Below are positions 1 to 6,434 of a stretch of 8,059 bases of DNA, piece after piece. Position 1 is the stretch's first letter. Each line of letters begins with the position of its first letter. The stretch covers positions 1 to 8,059 of the forward strand of contig JAAVHK010000063.1 of the NCBI GenBank assembly GCA_014799765.1, in the 5' to 3' direction. The DNA comes from Ruminococcus sp. GTDB taxonomy: Bacteria > Bacillota > Clostridia > Oscillospirales > Ruminococcaceae. The notes under the pieces were generated by a model that did not search any database, was not told where the DNA came from, and saw nothing but the letters and a program-made list of their open reading frames with translations. The translations under genes were made by a program, and so were the position numbers.

Positions 1-212
1 GGATATATGGCAAGCATTTTTCTGCCCGCTTCTTCGTAACCACCCCACAGCCTGAACATAAGTCCACCGGCATTACGGCGACACCATTCTTCAGCCTGTA
101 CTGATTGTCTTTCGTCGAGGAAATCCGAAAAAACACTTATATCATTCCTTTCACAACGGCTGACCATATCGGCAAGGCGTGCAGAAAAGAATTTATTGTC
201 TGAACTGTTCAT
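1..212 (-). CDS. ylmH: YlmH-like S4-domain RNA-binding protein (N-terminal part, cut by window edge)
   Basis: Only the first 70 residues are present. The reading starts at ATG 212-210, overlapping the sepF TAA by one base (TAATG), and stays open to the window edge. The segment FSDFLDERQSVQAEEW at 28-43 followed by RLWGGYEEAGRKMLAIYP at 54-71 (last codon cut) matches the start of YlmH proteins: a FLD(P/E)R segment and a GGY..AER/GRK segment upstream of the S4 domain, which lies outside the window. YlmH binds RNA and the ribosome and has been tied to ribosome-associated quality control in Bacillus. Recognition rests on these two short motifs plus the sepF neighbourhood. A separate ylmG, which sits between sepF and ylmH in Bacillus, is absent here. 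Confidence 0.8.
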   Translation of the reverse strand, partial: MNSSDNKFFSARLADMVSRCERNDISVFSDFLDERQSVQAEEWCRRNAGGLMFRLWGGYEEAGRKMLAIY

Positions 213-808
213 TAAATAAATACGCCGTTGTTTTCGAGTTCGCCGACAAGGTCTTCACCGATAAAGCCGACATTATACGGGGTTATTATATACGTAAGGT
301 TCGCAACCGGTTTGAGACTTCCGCCGTTTGCGTATGCAACACCTACGAGGAAATCTATAATTCTTCTCTTGTTTTCGGGGGAAGCTGTCTCAAGATTGAG
401 TACAACTGTTTTCTTTGCTATGAGATGGTCTGCAATCTGTTTTGCGTCTGTGAATGCTGACGGCTTTACAAGTACCACCTGTAACTGTGCTGTTGTCTGA
501 ATATTAACCACCTTATTTCTACGACCTCCGCCGTTATTGTTATTATTGTTTAATCTGTCACTGGTGCTTATTCTGTCACTTACACTGTTTCCGGTACTGC
601 TGACCGGAGAAGGTGCAGGAGTTTCACGGACAGGCGGTGTTACCGGCGTGACCGGTTCTTCACGCTCTTCGTTATCGTGTGACGGTTCGGGGGCAGGTTT
701 GCGTACTGGTTCATTAAGTTCCTGCATTTCGTCCTCTCCGCCCTCATCTTCTCCGCCATTTTCGTCCATTGAAAAGAAAAATTCTTTTATTTTTTCCACA
801 ACACTCAT
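212..808 (-). CDS. sepF: Cell division protein SepF
   Basis: SepF of 198 residues, which polymerises into rings, binds the FtsZ C-terminus and helps tether the Z-ring to the membrane. Residues 1-13 (MSVVEKIKEFFFS) are the short amphipathic membrane-targeting helix. Residues 14-100 are an unusually long acidic, Pro/Thr/Ser-rich linker containing six Asn in a row at 87-92. The SepF core runs from about 102 to 190, with VVLVKPSAF at 111-119, the AKQIADHL helix at 122-129, VVLNLE at 135-140, IIDFLVGVAYANGG at 150-163 and the ITPYNV strand at 175-180. Bacillus SepF has about 152 residues, so the excess is in the linker. The Shine-Dalgarno AAGGAG is 11 bases from the ATG, a rather long spacing. The TAA stop shares its last A with the ylmH ATG. 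Confidence 0.95.
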   Translation of the reverse strand: MSVVEKIKEFFFSMDENGGEDEGGEDEMQELNEPVRKPAPEPSHDNEEREEPVTPVTPPVRETPAPSPVSSTGNSVSDRISTSDRLNNNNNNGGGRRNKVVNIQTTAQLQVVLVKPSAFTDAKQIADHLIAKKTVVLNLETASPENKRRIIDFLVGVAYANGGSLKPVANLTYIITPYNVGFIGEDLVGELENNGVFI

Positions 809-825
809 ATTACTTATTACTCCTT

Positions 826-879
826 CTCCGCATTATTTTAATATGTTGCAAACACGGAATAAATGCGGAGTATTCCGTG
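826..879 (-). promoter_or_regulatory. Structured leader of sepF: hairpin with loop complementary to the ribosome-binding region
   Basis: On the minus strand CACGGAATA (879-871) and TATTCCGTG (861-853) form a perfect 9-bp stem. The nine loop bases CTCCGCATT (870-862) are the exact reverse complement of AATGCGGAG (834-826), which touches the sepF Shine-Dalgarno AAGGAG (825-820). The RNA could form a partial H-type pseudoknot, or switch between the hairpin and a 9-bp helix next to the ribosome binding site. The loop's CTCC could also pair with GGAG of the Shine-Dalgarno itself. It is not a terminator, since the stem is followed by TTTGCAAC. Pairing is seen directly; control of sepF is inferred. 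Confidence 0.55.
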
Positions 880-890
880 AACGGCAAAAG

Positions 891-1595
891 TCATTTTTTT
901 ATGTCATAGTTTCTTGCACCGAAAAGCCCTGTTCCTATCCTGACAATATTAGACCCATATTTTATAGCCTCTGCATAATCGTGTGTCATGCCCATTGAAA
1001 GCGTATCCATAGAAACAACAGATTTTTTCTGCTCCGATACAGTATTGAAAAGTTCCTGCATTCTGCCCAGAAAAATATCGCTGTCACAAGGGGGCGGAAT
1101 AGTCATCAGACCCCTTATCCGTATACCCTCAAACTGTGAAACCCGTTCGATAAAATCGCCTGTTTCTTCCGGAGCTATACCACCCTTTGAATCCTCACCG
1201 CCGATATTCACTTCACATAATATGTCAATAACTCTGTTGCTTTTTACGGCAAGTCGGCTGACTGTCTCTGCAAGTCTGATACTGTCAACTGACTGTATCA
1301 TAGTTACGGAATCAATTATATATTTAACCTTGTTTGTCTGCAAACTGCCTATAAACTGCACCTCAGCGGATTTTTCATAGAAATCTTTCTTTGAAAGATA
1401 TTCCTGTACACGATTTTCGCCGAGTAAATCAAGTCCGAGCGAAACAGCATGATTGACAGCTTCGGGAGCAACGGTCTTTGTTACTGCCATGATACGTAAT
1501 TTATCGCCGGAATTACGGTATTTTGCGAAAGCCTCACCGGCACGTTCACGTATAATACGCAGATTCTCATCAATATAGCTGAAATCATTAACCAT
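891..1595 (-). CDS. ylmE: YggS/YlmE family pyridoxal 5'-phosphate-binding protein
   Basis: A 234-residue single-domain PLP protein of the YggS/PROSC family, with the alanine-racemase-type barrel but no known catalytic activity. It maintains PLP and amino-acid homeostasis in the cytosol. The PLP lysine is Lys40 in MAVTKTV. Other signatures are GENRVQE at 59-65, FIGSLQTNKVK at 81-91 (Ser84 where many members have His), the GEDSKGG region at 133-139, and the phosphate-binding end MGMTHDY at 201-207 with VRIGTGLFG at 218-226. The length is usual. ATG follows the HlyD-like TAA directly (TAAATG), so the two are probably translated together. In Bacillus this gene (ylmE) also sits just upstream of sepF. 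An 82-base gap with strong secondary structure follows. Confidence 0.95.
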   Translation of the reverse strand: MVNDFSYIDENLRIIRERAGEAFAKYRNSGDKLRIMAVTKTVAPEAVNHAVSLGLDLLGENRVQEYLSKKDFYEKSAEVQFIGSLQTNKVKYIIDSVTMIQSVDSIRLAETVSRLAVKSNRVIDILCEVNIGGEDSKGGIAPEETGDFIERVSQFEGIRIRGLMTIPPPCDSDIFLGRMQELFNTVSEQKKSVVSMDTLSMGMTHDYAEAIKYGSNIVRIGTGLFGARNYDIKK

Positions 1596-2879
1596 TTATT
1601 CAACACCTTCAATCATAATATCGTCATAGAGTGAAAGATAACTGCTGTCTCCGTCATGAACAGCAGACAGAACATAGTCACTGCCTTCATATATGACATC
1701 AATTTTTTTGAATTCAGTCTGTTCACCCTTTAAAATATTTACACCCTTATAATTTGTAGTTTCTGCACCGGTCACTTCAACGCCGTCGATTTCTTCTGTA
1801 ATTTCTTCGGTAATATCCATGAATCTTATGGCATCTCTCGGAACTTTAAGCCCACGGAAGTCACCACGGATAATTTCAACATTTTCGCACCTGTGCTGTA
1901 CAAGTTTATTGCTGAACTGACTGCACGAAAAAACTATTATAGTCTGTTCGGGGTTGCCCTCATCATATATATTGGTTATTTCCGCACTGTATGTATCAGC
2001 CGAAGCCTCAAACCGAAGTTTAACCATTTTGCCTACTTCGTAATCATGGTGCGAATTGTCAACTATTCCGGCAAGATACCAGCTGTAATCATCTATAAGT
2101 TTTCCTACAATCGTATTATCCGTGCTTTTGGTGTCCGTAATGCTTTCGAGTTGCTGAACTGTCAGTTTTTTTATGCTGTCCTTTGTAAGTATTTCCTCGA
2201 AACCGTCACAATAGCTTGCAAAATATGCGGGTCTCTCCGAAAGAATGATTTCAACGGACTGTACAGACTGCTGTTTAAGCTGTTCGAGTTCGTTTTTTAT
2301 GTCTTCAATCTGCTGATTGAAATCTGTCACTTCATTTGTGATAATCTGGTACGTACTCATCTGCACAACAAGATTATCAAGGTCAGATTTTATAGCGTCA
2401 TAGTCTTTCATATCACGGCAATAAATGAAATTGCGGTAATTTTCTTCAATATTTGCCGAAAGGCTTAACGGCTGTGCAGATTCAAGCGTACCAGGATTCT
2501 GAATTTTTTCAAGTATAGCAAGCTCTCTTTCGAGTTCTTCAATCTGTCTGTTGATAGTAATCTGTGTGTCGTCGGGATATGCCTGTGCTATTATACTGCC
2601 CATACCTAACTTGCCACCGTCAGATACGTTATAATTCAGCACACCGTTACCACTATATCGTATAACCTGCTCGTCCCTTATGAAAACACCTTTCATACTG
2701 CCGGAAGATGTAGCTTCCGCCATGATAGCCGATTCAGTAGGGATTTCCCTGTTATTGAAGTAGTTATACAATATGCTTACGAAAATTATAACAAACAGAA
2801 TAACAACAGAGTTCCGGAGAAGTTTTACAATTGGATTGCCGGTATCTGATTTACTGGTATCCGGTTTACTGGAACGCAT
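1596..2879 (-). CDS. HlyD-like membrane-anchored periplasmic-adaptor-type protein
   Basis: A 427-residue protein with one N-terminal membrane segment (about residues 22-41) and an extracellular remainder. After the membrane helix comes a beta-rich segment (about 55-105) resembling the barrel-sandwich half of HlyD/MFP adaptors. Helical, Glu/Lys/Gln-rich stretches at about 108-127 and 160-206 probably form a coiled-coil hairpin, followed by a further beta-rich region (about 265-427). No partner ABC or RND pump gene is adjacent. Proteins of this shape are often found next to ylmE and sepF in Clostridia (from memory), which hints at a role at the envelope or septum rather than in export. Only a modest GGTGAT precedes the ATG, 15 bases after hfq, so translation may depend on readthrough from hfq. 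Its stop touches the ATG of the next gene. Confidence 0.75.
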   Translation of the reverse strand: MRSSKPDTSKSDTGNPIVKLLRNSVVILFVIIFVSILYNYFNNREIPTESAIMAEATSSGSMKGVFIRDEQVIRYSGNGVLNYNVSDGGKLGMGSIIAQAYPDDTQITINRQIEELERELAILEKIQNPGTLESAQPLSLSANIEENYRNFIYCRDMKDYDAIKSDLDNLVVQMSTYQIITNEVTDFNQQIEDIKNELEQLKQQSVQSVEIILSERPAYFASYCDGFEEILTKDSIKKLTVQQLESITDTKSTDNTIVGKLIDDYSWYLAGIVDNSHHDYEVGKMVKLRFEASADTYSAEITNIYDEGNPEQTIIVFSCSQFSNKLVQHRCENVEIIRGDFRGLKVPRDAIRFMDITEEITEEIDGVEVTGAETTNYKGVNILKGEQTEFKKIDVIYEGSDYVLSAVHDGDSSYLSLYDDIMIEGVE

Positions 2880-2894
2880 TCAACATCACCGGAT

Positions 2895-3134
2895 TCAGTG
2901 GTTTCTTTCGGCGGTGTCGAGAATAGAAACAGCCCTTGTAGGAATAATCGTTGAAATAGCGTGCTTGTATACAAGCTGTTGTTTGCCGTCACAGTCAAAA
3001 ATGGCAACGTAGCTGTCGAAGCCCTTTACCATACCTTTGAACTGAAATCCGTTTGTGAGAATAATTGTAACCATTATTCTGTCTTTTCTGCACTGATTCA
3101 GGAACACGTCCTGTAAATTGATTGATTTGTTCAT
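2895..3134 (-). CDS. hfq: RNA chaperone Hfq
   Basis: Hfq of 79 residues, an Sm-like hexameric ring that binds small RNAs and mRNAs. The Sm1 fold covers about 7-50 and Sm2 about 51-68. Visible proximal-face residues are Gln8 and Asp9 in NLQDVF, Asp40 and Tyr42 in GFDSYV (Tyr where the E. coli protein has Phe), and the signature YKHAIS at 56-61 with Lys57 and His58. The rim patch is RKDR at 16-19. The C-terminal tail is only about 14 residues, as in Gram-positive Hfq. GGAGA eight bases before the ATG is the ribosome binding site. It follows miaA after 65 bases, the classical miaA-hfq order, and those 65 bases carry a likely promoter. Fifteen bases separate it from the HlyD-like gene. Confidence 0.97.
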   Translation of the reverse strand: MNKSINLQDVFLNQCRKDRIMVTIILTNGFQFKGMVKGFDSYVAIFDCDGKQQLVYKHAISTIIPTRAVSILDTAERNH

Positions 3135-3185
3135 ATACCAATCTCCATTTCTTAATTTTTTTAAATAAAAATGTATCTATATACA

Positions 3186-3202
3186 CTTAATACATTATAT
3201 CA
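3186..3202 (-). promoter_or_regulatory. Probable extended -10 promoter for hfq
   Basis: The minus strand reads TGATATAATG at 3202-3193: a perfect TATAAT (3199-3194) preceded by TGn, the extended -10 form recognised by SigA-type sigma factors without a good -35. The TGA is also the miaA stop codon. The hexamer 17 bases upstream (AGAAAA-like) is a poor -35. Initiation would fall near 3187, giving a leader of about 50 nt whose first bases form a weak TGTAT/ATACA hairpin (3185-3172). Predicted from motif only. Confidence 0.5.
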
Positions 3203-4150
3203 TACATTCCAGCAATTTTCTATAGTTTTTTCAGACTTTTCTAAAATTTCACTTTTTTTATTAAATTCGTCCAAAAAAAGCCACTGAATACGTGTATTTT
3301 TTCTAAACCATGTTAATTGCCGTTTGGCATAACGGCGAGTTTCCTGCTTTATCCTGTCGAGACAGTCAGTCAGTGACATGGTTTTTTCAAAATACGGAAT
3401 GAGTTCTTTATAACCTATCGCATTGGATGCCGTCCGCTGATTACCTCTTAACCATAACTCTTCAGCTTCCTGTATCATGCCTTTGTCTACCATTTCGTCA
3501 ACACGATGATTTATACGGTTATATAAAATCTGTCTGTCGTGGAAATTAAGTCCTATTATAAGCGAATCGTATGGACTTTCAGTCAGTCTGCTTTCCGCTT
3601 TGAGTTCACTGAAAAGCCGTCCGGTAATATGGTAAACTTCCAATGCACGCACAACACGTACAAGGTTATTCATGTGGATATTTTCCGCTGATACAGGGTC
3701 AACTGATTTCAGCATATCGTGCAGAAACTCATTTCCTTTTTCACGGGCTATACTATAGAGTTCCGTTCTGTAAGTTTCATCACTGCCACCTTCGGAAAAT
3801 CGGACGTTCTCAAGCAGTGAATCAACATAAAGTCCTGTACCGCCTGTCACTATCGGAAGTTTTCCACGGCTGAGTACTTCTTTTATTTTTTCGTTCGCAA
3901 GGCGGACATAATCCGATACACTGAATACTACATCTCTTTCAAGAAAATCTATCAGGTGATGCGGTATACCCTGCATTTCCTCAGATGTGGGTTTCGCTGA
4001 CGCTATATCAAGTCCCTTGTAAATCTGCATGGAATCCGCTGATATTATTTCACCGTCGTATTTTTTTGCAAGCTCCACACTCAAGGCGGTTTTTCCGGAG
4101 GCTGTAGCTCCTACTACCGCCAGAACTTTAGGTTTAATTTTTCCGTTCAG
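3200..4150 (-). CDS. miaA: tRNA dimethylallyltransferase MiaA, probable CTG start
   Basis: Transfers a dimethylallyl group to A37 of tRNAs that read codons starting with U. With a start at CTG 4150 the protein has 316 residues, normal for the family. It shows the P-loop GATASGKT at 14-21, ADSMQIYKGLDI with Asp39 at 38-49, GGTGLYVD at 103-110, RVVRALEVY at 165-173 and QLTWFRKN at 278-285. The only longer reading starts with TTG at 4273 inside mutL and would add 41 residues that are out-of-frame translation of the conserved MutL end. No ATG, GTG or TTG lies in frame near the P-loop. The sequence AAAGGGGG sits seven bases before CTG, exactly where a start is expected. Product is certain; the start is inferred. 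Confidence 0.95.
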   Translation of the reverse strand: MNGKIKPKVLAVVGATASGKTALSVELAKKYDGEIISADSMQIYKGLDIASAKPTSEEMQGIPHHLIDFLERDVVFSVSDYVRLANEKIKEVLSRGKLPIVTGGTGLYVDSLLENVRFSEGGSDETYRTELYSIAREKGNEFLHDMLKSVDPVSAENIHMNNLVRVVRALEVYHITGRLFSELKAESRLTESPYDSLIIGLNFHDRQILYNRINHRVDEMVDKGMIQEAEELWLRGNQRTASNAIGYKELIPYFEKTMSLTDCLDRIKQETRRYAKRQLTWFRKNTRIQWLFLDEFNKKSEILEKSEKTIENCWNV

Positions 4151-4165
4151 ATAAAATCCCCCTTT
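4151..4165 (-). promoter_or_regulatory. Strong ribosome binding site that selects a CTG start for miaA
   Basis: Read on the minus strand, AAAGGGGG (4165-4158) overlaps the mutL TAA stop. A seven-base spacer ATTTTAT then leads to CTG at 4150-4148. The motif and spacing are those of an efficient site, and the first residues that follow (NGKIKPKVLAVVG) match the usual short lead-in to the MiaA P-loop. Re-initiation by ribosomes ending mutL is likely. Confidence 0.7.
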
Positions 4166-6077
4166 ACGTCCGCCGGAACTGGTGTGCGATACTGCTTTCC
4201 GACATTGTAAACATAACCGGTCTGCCGTGCGGACAGTGTCGTATATTTTCGTTATAATATACCTGCTCCGCAAGTGACTGCATTTCCATAAGGCTTGTTT
4301 TATGATTCGCCTTTATAGCTGACCTGCACGCTACTTTATGCAGAATATCATCTAACATATGCGTCTGTGGGTTATGCACGTGAAGTTTAAGATTTTCGGC
4401 TATTTCAGATATAACACCCTCTATATCCGTATCGGTTATGAAAGTTGGTACGGCTTTCACTTTTACATACGGTCTTTCCGAAAAATCAAATATGAATCCC
4501 ATATCGCTGAGAAGTTCGTTGTTTTCTTCCATTATTCCGGCTTCCTCCGACGTGAAAAGTATTCTGATTTCCGTTATCAGTATCTGTGTATACTGCCGAC
4601 AGTTCCGGCTTTTAAGCCGTTCAAATATTATACGTTCGTGACCGGCGTGCTTGTCTATGATAATCATTTTACGGTCATCTGTTTCCGCTATGATGTACAA
4701 TCCCATTACTTCTCCTATCGCATGAATTTCCGGTATTTCAGGCTTTTCAGATTCTTTTACGGTCTCCGGTTCAGGTTCTGTATCATCTTCAAAAAGACTT
4801 CGGCTTATATATCGGAATCCGTCAAGCATTAACGGCTCTTCAACAGATTTTTTTTCCGTTTTTTCCGTTTCTACCATTTCTGCCATTTCTGCCGGAGCAG
4901 GTTTATTTTCCGGCTGAGTTTCTGAAATTTCTGTTTCTGCCTTTTCTATCTCCTCTACTGGCGTGAAAATATCTTCCATAGAAAAATCTTCTTTTATTTC
5001 TTCAACAGGTTTTTCAGTAACTTTTTCTTCCGGTATTTCTGGCTTGTCTTTTTCCGCCGGAAACTCAAACTCATATATAAGACCGTCTTTTACCATTGCA
5101 CTTTTAACCGCAAAAAATACCGCTTCTGTAACTGCTTTTTCGTCGGAAAATCTTACTTCCAGTTTTGAGGGATGTATATTTACGTCGGTATCCGCTGAAT
5201 TTACTGAAATCATCAGTACACACGCCGGAAATTTACCGGTCATTAACATATTTTCGTATGCACTTTCTACCGCCATTGAACATATCTTTGAATTTACATA
5301 TCTGCCGTTTACGAAAAAATTCTGAAATGAACGGTTATTTTTTGCATACAACGGTTTTATAATATATCCTCTTACATTTATATTATTATATTCATATTCA
5401 ACCGGTATCATGTCGTGTGCCATGTCCCTGCCGTATACTGAATATATCGCCGAAAGTAATTCACCGTCACCGCTGGAATTTATTTCAATCCGGTTATCTC
5501 TTATAAACCGGAACGCTATTTCAGGGTGTGAAAGTGCTGTCTTCTGTATGATATGACTTACCGCATTTGCTTCCGTGACATCTTTTTTCATGAATTTACA
5601 TCTCGCCGGTACGTTATAAAACAAGTCTCTTATAACTATTGTAGTACCGTCCGGACAGGCACACTTTTCATGTGAAATGCCTTCGTTGTTTTCGATTTTG
5701 TAAGATGTTCCCGATTTTTCATTTTCAGGTTTCGTCATTATCTCGACTTTTGATACCGCCGATACTGATGCAAGTGCTTCTCCACGGAATCCAAGTGTAC
5801 AGATATTATTCAAATCCTGTTTATCTGAAATTTTACTCGTTGCGTGTCGCATAAACGCTTTCGGAACGTCACTGAAAGTCATTCCGCAACCGTCGTCGGT
5901 TACCCGCATATACGTCTTGCCACCGTGCTTTATCTCGATAGTTATATGACCTGCTCCGGCATCTATGGAATTTTCCACGAGTTCCTTTATGACTGACGCC
6001 GGTTTTTCAATGACCTCTCCGGCGGCTATGAGTTCCGCTATCTCTCTGCTGAGAATGTTTATTGACTTACTTTTCAT
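4164..6077 (-). CDS. mutL: DNA mismatch repair protein MutL (endonuclease type)
   Basis: MutL of 637 residues, the ATPase and nicking partner of MutS in mismatch repair. The GHKL ATPase domain (about 1-335) shows catalytic Glu35 with Asn36, DDGCGM at 61-66 and GFRGEAL at 96-102. A disordered acidic Glu/Pro/Thr linker spans about 340-450. The C-terminal domain has the metal-binding endonuclease motif as DKHAGHERIIFE at 475-486, fitting the D-x-HA-x2-E-x4-E pattern with Lys where Gln or Met is usual. It also has ACRSAIKA at 583-590, CPHGRP at 615-620 and the FRR end, as in species lacking MutH. Strand nicking is therefore expected. The gene starts inside the stop of the small upstream gene (ATGA), and miaA begins 13 bases after it. 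MutS is not in the window. Confidence 0.97.
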   Translation of the reverse strand: MKSKSINILSREIAELIAAGEVIEKPASVIKELVENSIDAGAGHITIEIKHGGKTYMRVTDDGCGMTFSDVPKAFMRHATSKISDKQDLNNICTLGFRGEALASVSAVSKVEIMTKPENEKSGTSYKIENNEGISHEKCACPDGTTIVIRDLFYNVPARCKFMKKDVTEANAVSHIIQKTALSHPEIAFRFIRDNRIEINSSGDGELLSAIYSVYGRDMAHDMIPVEYEYNNINVRGYIIKPLYAKNNRSFQNFFVNGRYVNSKICSMAVESAYENMLMTGKFPACVLMISVNSADTDVNIHPSKLEVRFSDEKAVTEAVFFAVKSAMVKDGLIYEFEFPAEKDKPEIPEEKVTEKPVEEIKEDFSMEDIFTPVEEIEKAETEISETQPENKPAPAEMAEMVETEKTEKKSVEEPLMLDGFRYISRSLFEDDTEPEPETVKESEKPEIPEIHAIGEVMGLYIIAETDDRKMIIIDKHAGHERIIFERLKSRNCRQYTQILITEIRILFTSEEAGIMEENNELLSDMGFIFDFSERPYVKVKAVPTFITDTDIEGVISEIAENLKLHVHNPQTHMLDDILHKVACRSAIKANHKTSLMEMQSLAEQVYYNENIRHCPHGRPVMFTMSESSIAHQFRRT

Positions 6078-6394
6078 ATGCCCAGTATCGTAAACAAACC
6101 GTATTCCGAAAATACTTCCTGTACCCAGTCATTAAGGTCTTTTACGGCTTCTTTGGTACGTCCGAAAGATGATTCACAGATTGCCTGCCAGTCTTCCGGC
6201 GTTATTTCAGTAGCTTCATATGGTGAGTACTCCGGCAGAACGTCAAGAAAAAGTTTTTTCAGTCCGGTATCAGTGAAATCCTCGTCATAGATGTAGATTG
6301 ATTCATCATTCCAGAAAATATTATTCCATTTTCCCCTGAAAAATTCGTGACAATCTGTCCCCCTGAGTTCGTCTTTCCTGATAAAATATTTCAT
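6074..6394 (-). CDS. Small acidic protein of unknown function, coupled to mutL
   Basis: An unrecognised cytoplasmic protein of 106 residues with no signal peptide or membrane segment. The N-terminal half is rich in aromatic and acidic residues (a WNNIFWNDE stretch, then IYIYDEDF), with further Trp residues in the C-terminal half. This suggests a small folded domain rather than a disordered peptide. AAAGGAG nine bases before the ATG is a convincing ribosome binding site. Its TGA stop overlaps the mutL ATG as ATGA, and mutL has no good Shine-Dalgarno of its own (only CTGGGC just upstream), so translation of mutL is probably coupled to this gene. Its place between a wall hydrolase and mutL gives no clear clue to function. 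That it is a real gene is well supported by the start signals and the overlap; no family is claimed. Confidence 0.8.
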   Translation of the reverse strand: MKYFIRKDELRGTDCHEFFRGKWNNIFWNDESIYIYDEDFTDTGLKKLFLDVLPEYSPYEATEITPEDWQAICESSFGRTKEAVKDLNDWVQEVFSEYGLFTILGI

Positions 6395-6434
6395 TGAAAA
6401 TCACTCCTTTCAGTAATTAATATATGCAGTTTTA

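Noticed and set aside
835..852. TTGCAA followed by AT-rich sequence as a sepF promoter
   Set aside because: No -10-like hexamer lies 16-18 bases downstream of TTGCAA; that position falls in GGAGAAG of the ribosome-binding region.
853..879. Hairpin after ylmE considered as an intrinsic terminator
   Set aside because: The 9-bp stem is perfect, but on the transcribed strand it is followed by TTTGCAAC rather than a U-run, and on the other strand by AACGG.
537..998. Plus-strand open frame opposite sepF and the sepF leader
   Set aside because: A Ser/Leu-rich shadow of the SepF linker that runs across two genes and the gap, without start signals.
3160..3185. TGTAT/ATACA hairpin plus T-run before hfq considered as a terminator of miaA
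   Set aside because: Only five nearly all-A/T pairs, too weak to stop RNA polymerase. It lies downstream of the proposed hfq promoter, so it would block hfq.
4151..4273. Extended miaA N-terminus starting at TTG 4273
   Set aside because: It would lie wholly inside the conserved MutL C-terminus in another frame, has Cys/Arg-rich sequence unlike any MiaA lead-in, and ignores the strong ribosome binding site before CTG 4150.
6395..6434. Gap between the GH3 gene and orf106 checked for a terminator or promoter
   Set aside because: Only AT-rich sequence with short TATTAAT-type matches plus the orf106 ribosome binding site; no GC stem, no paired -35/-10.
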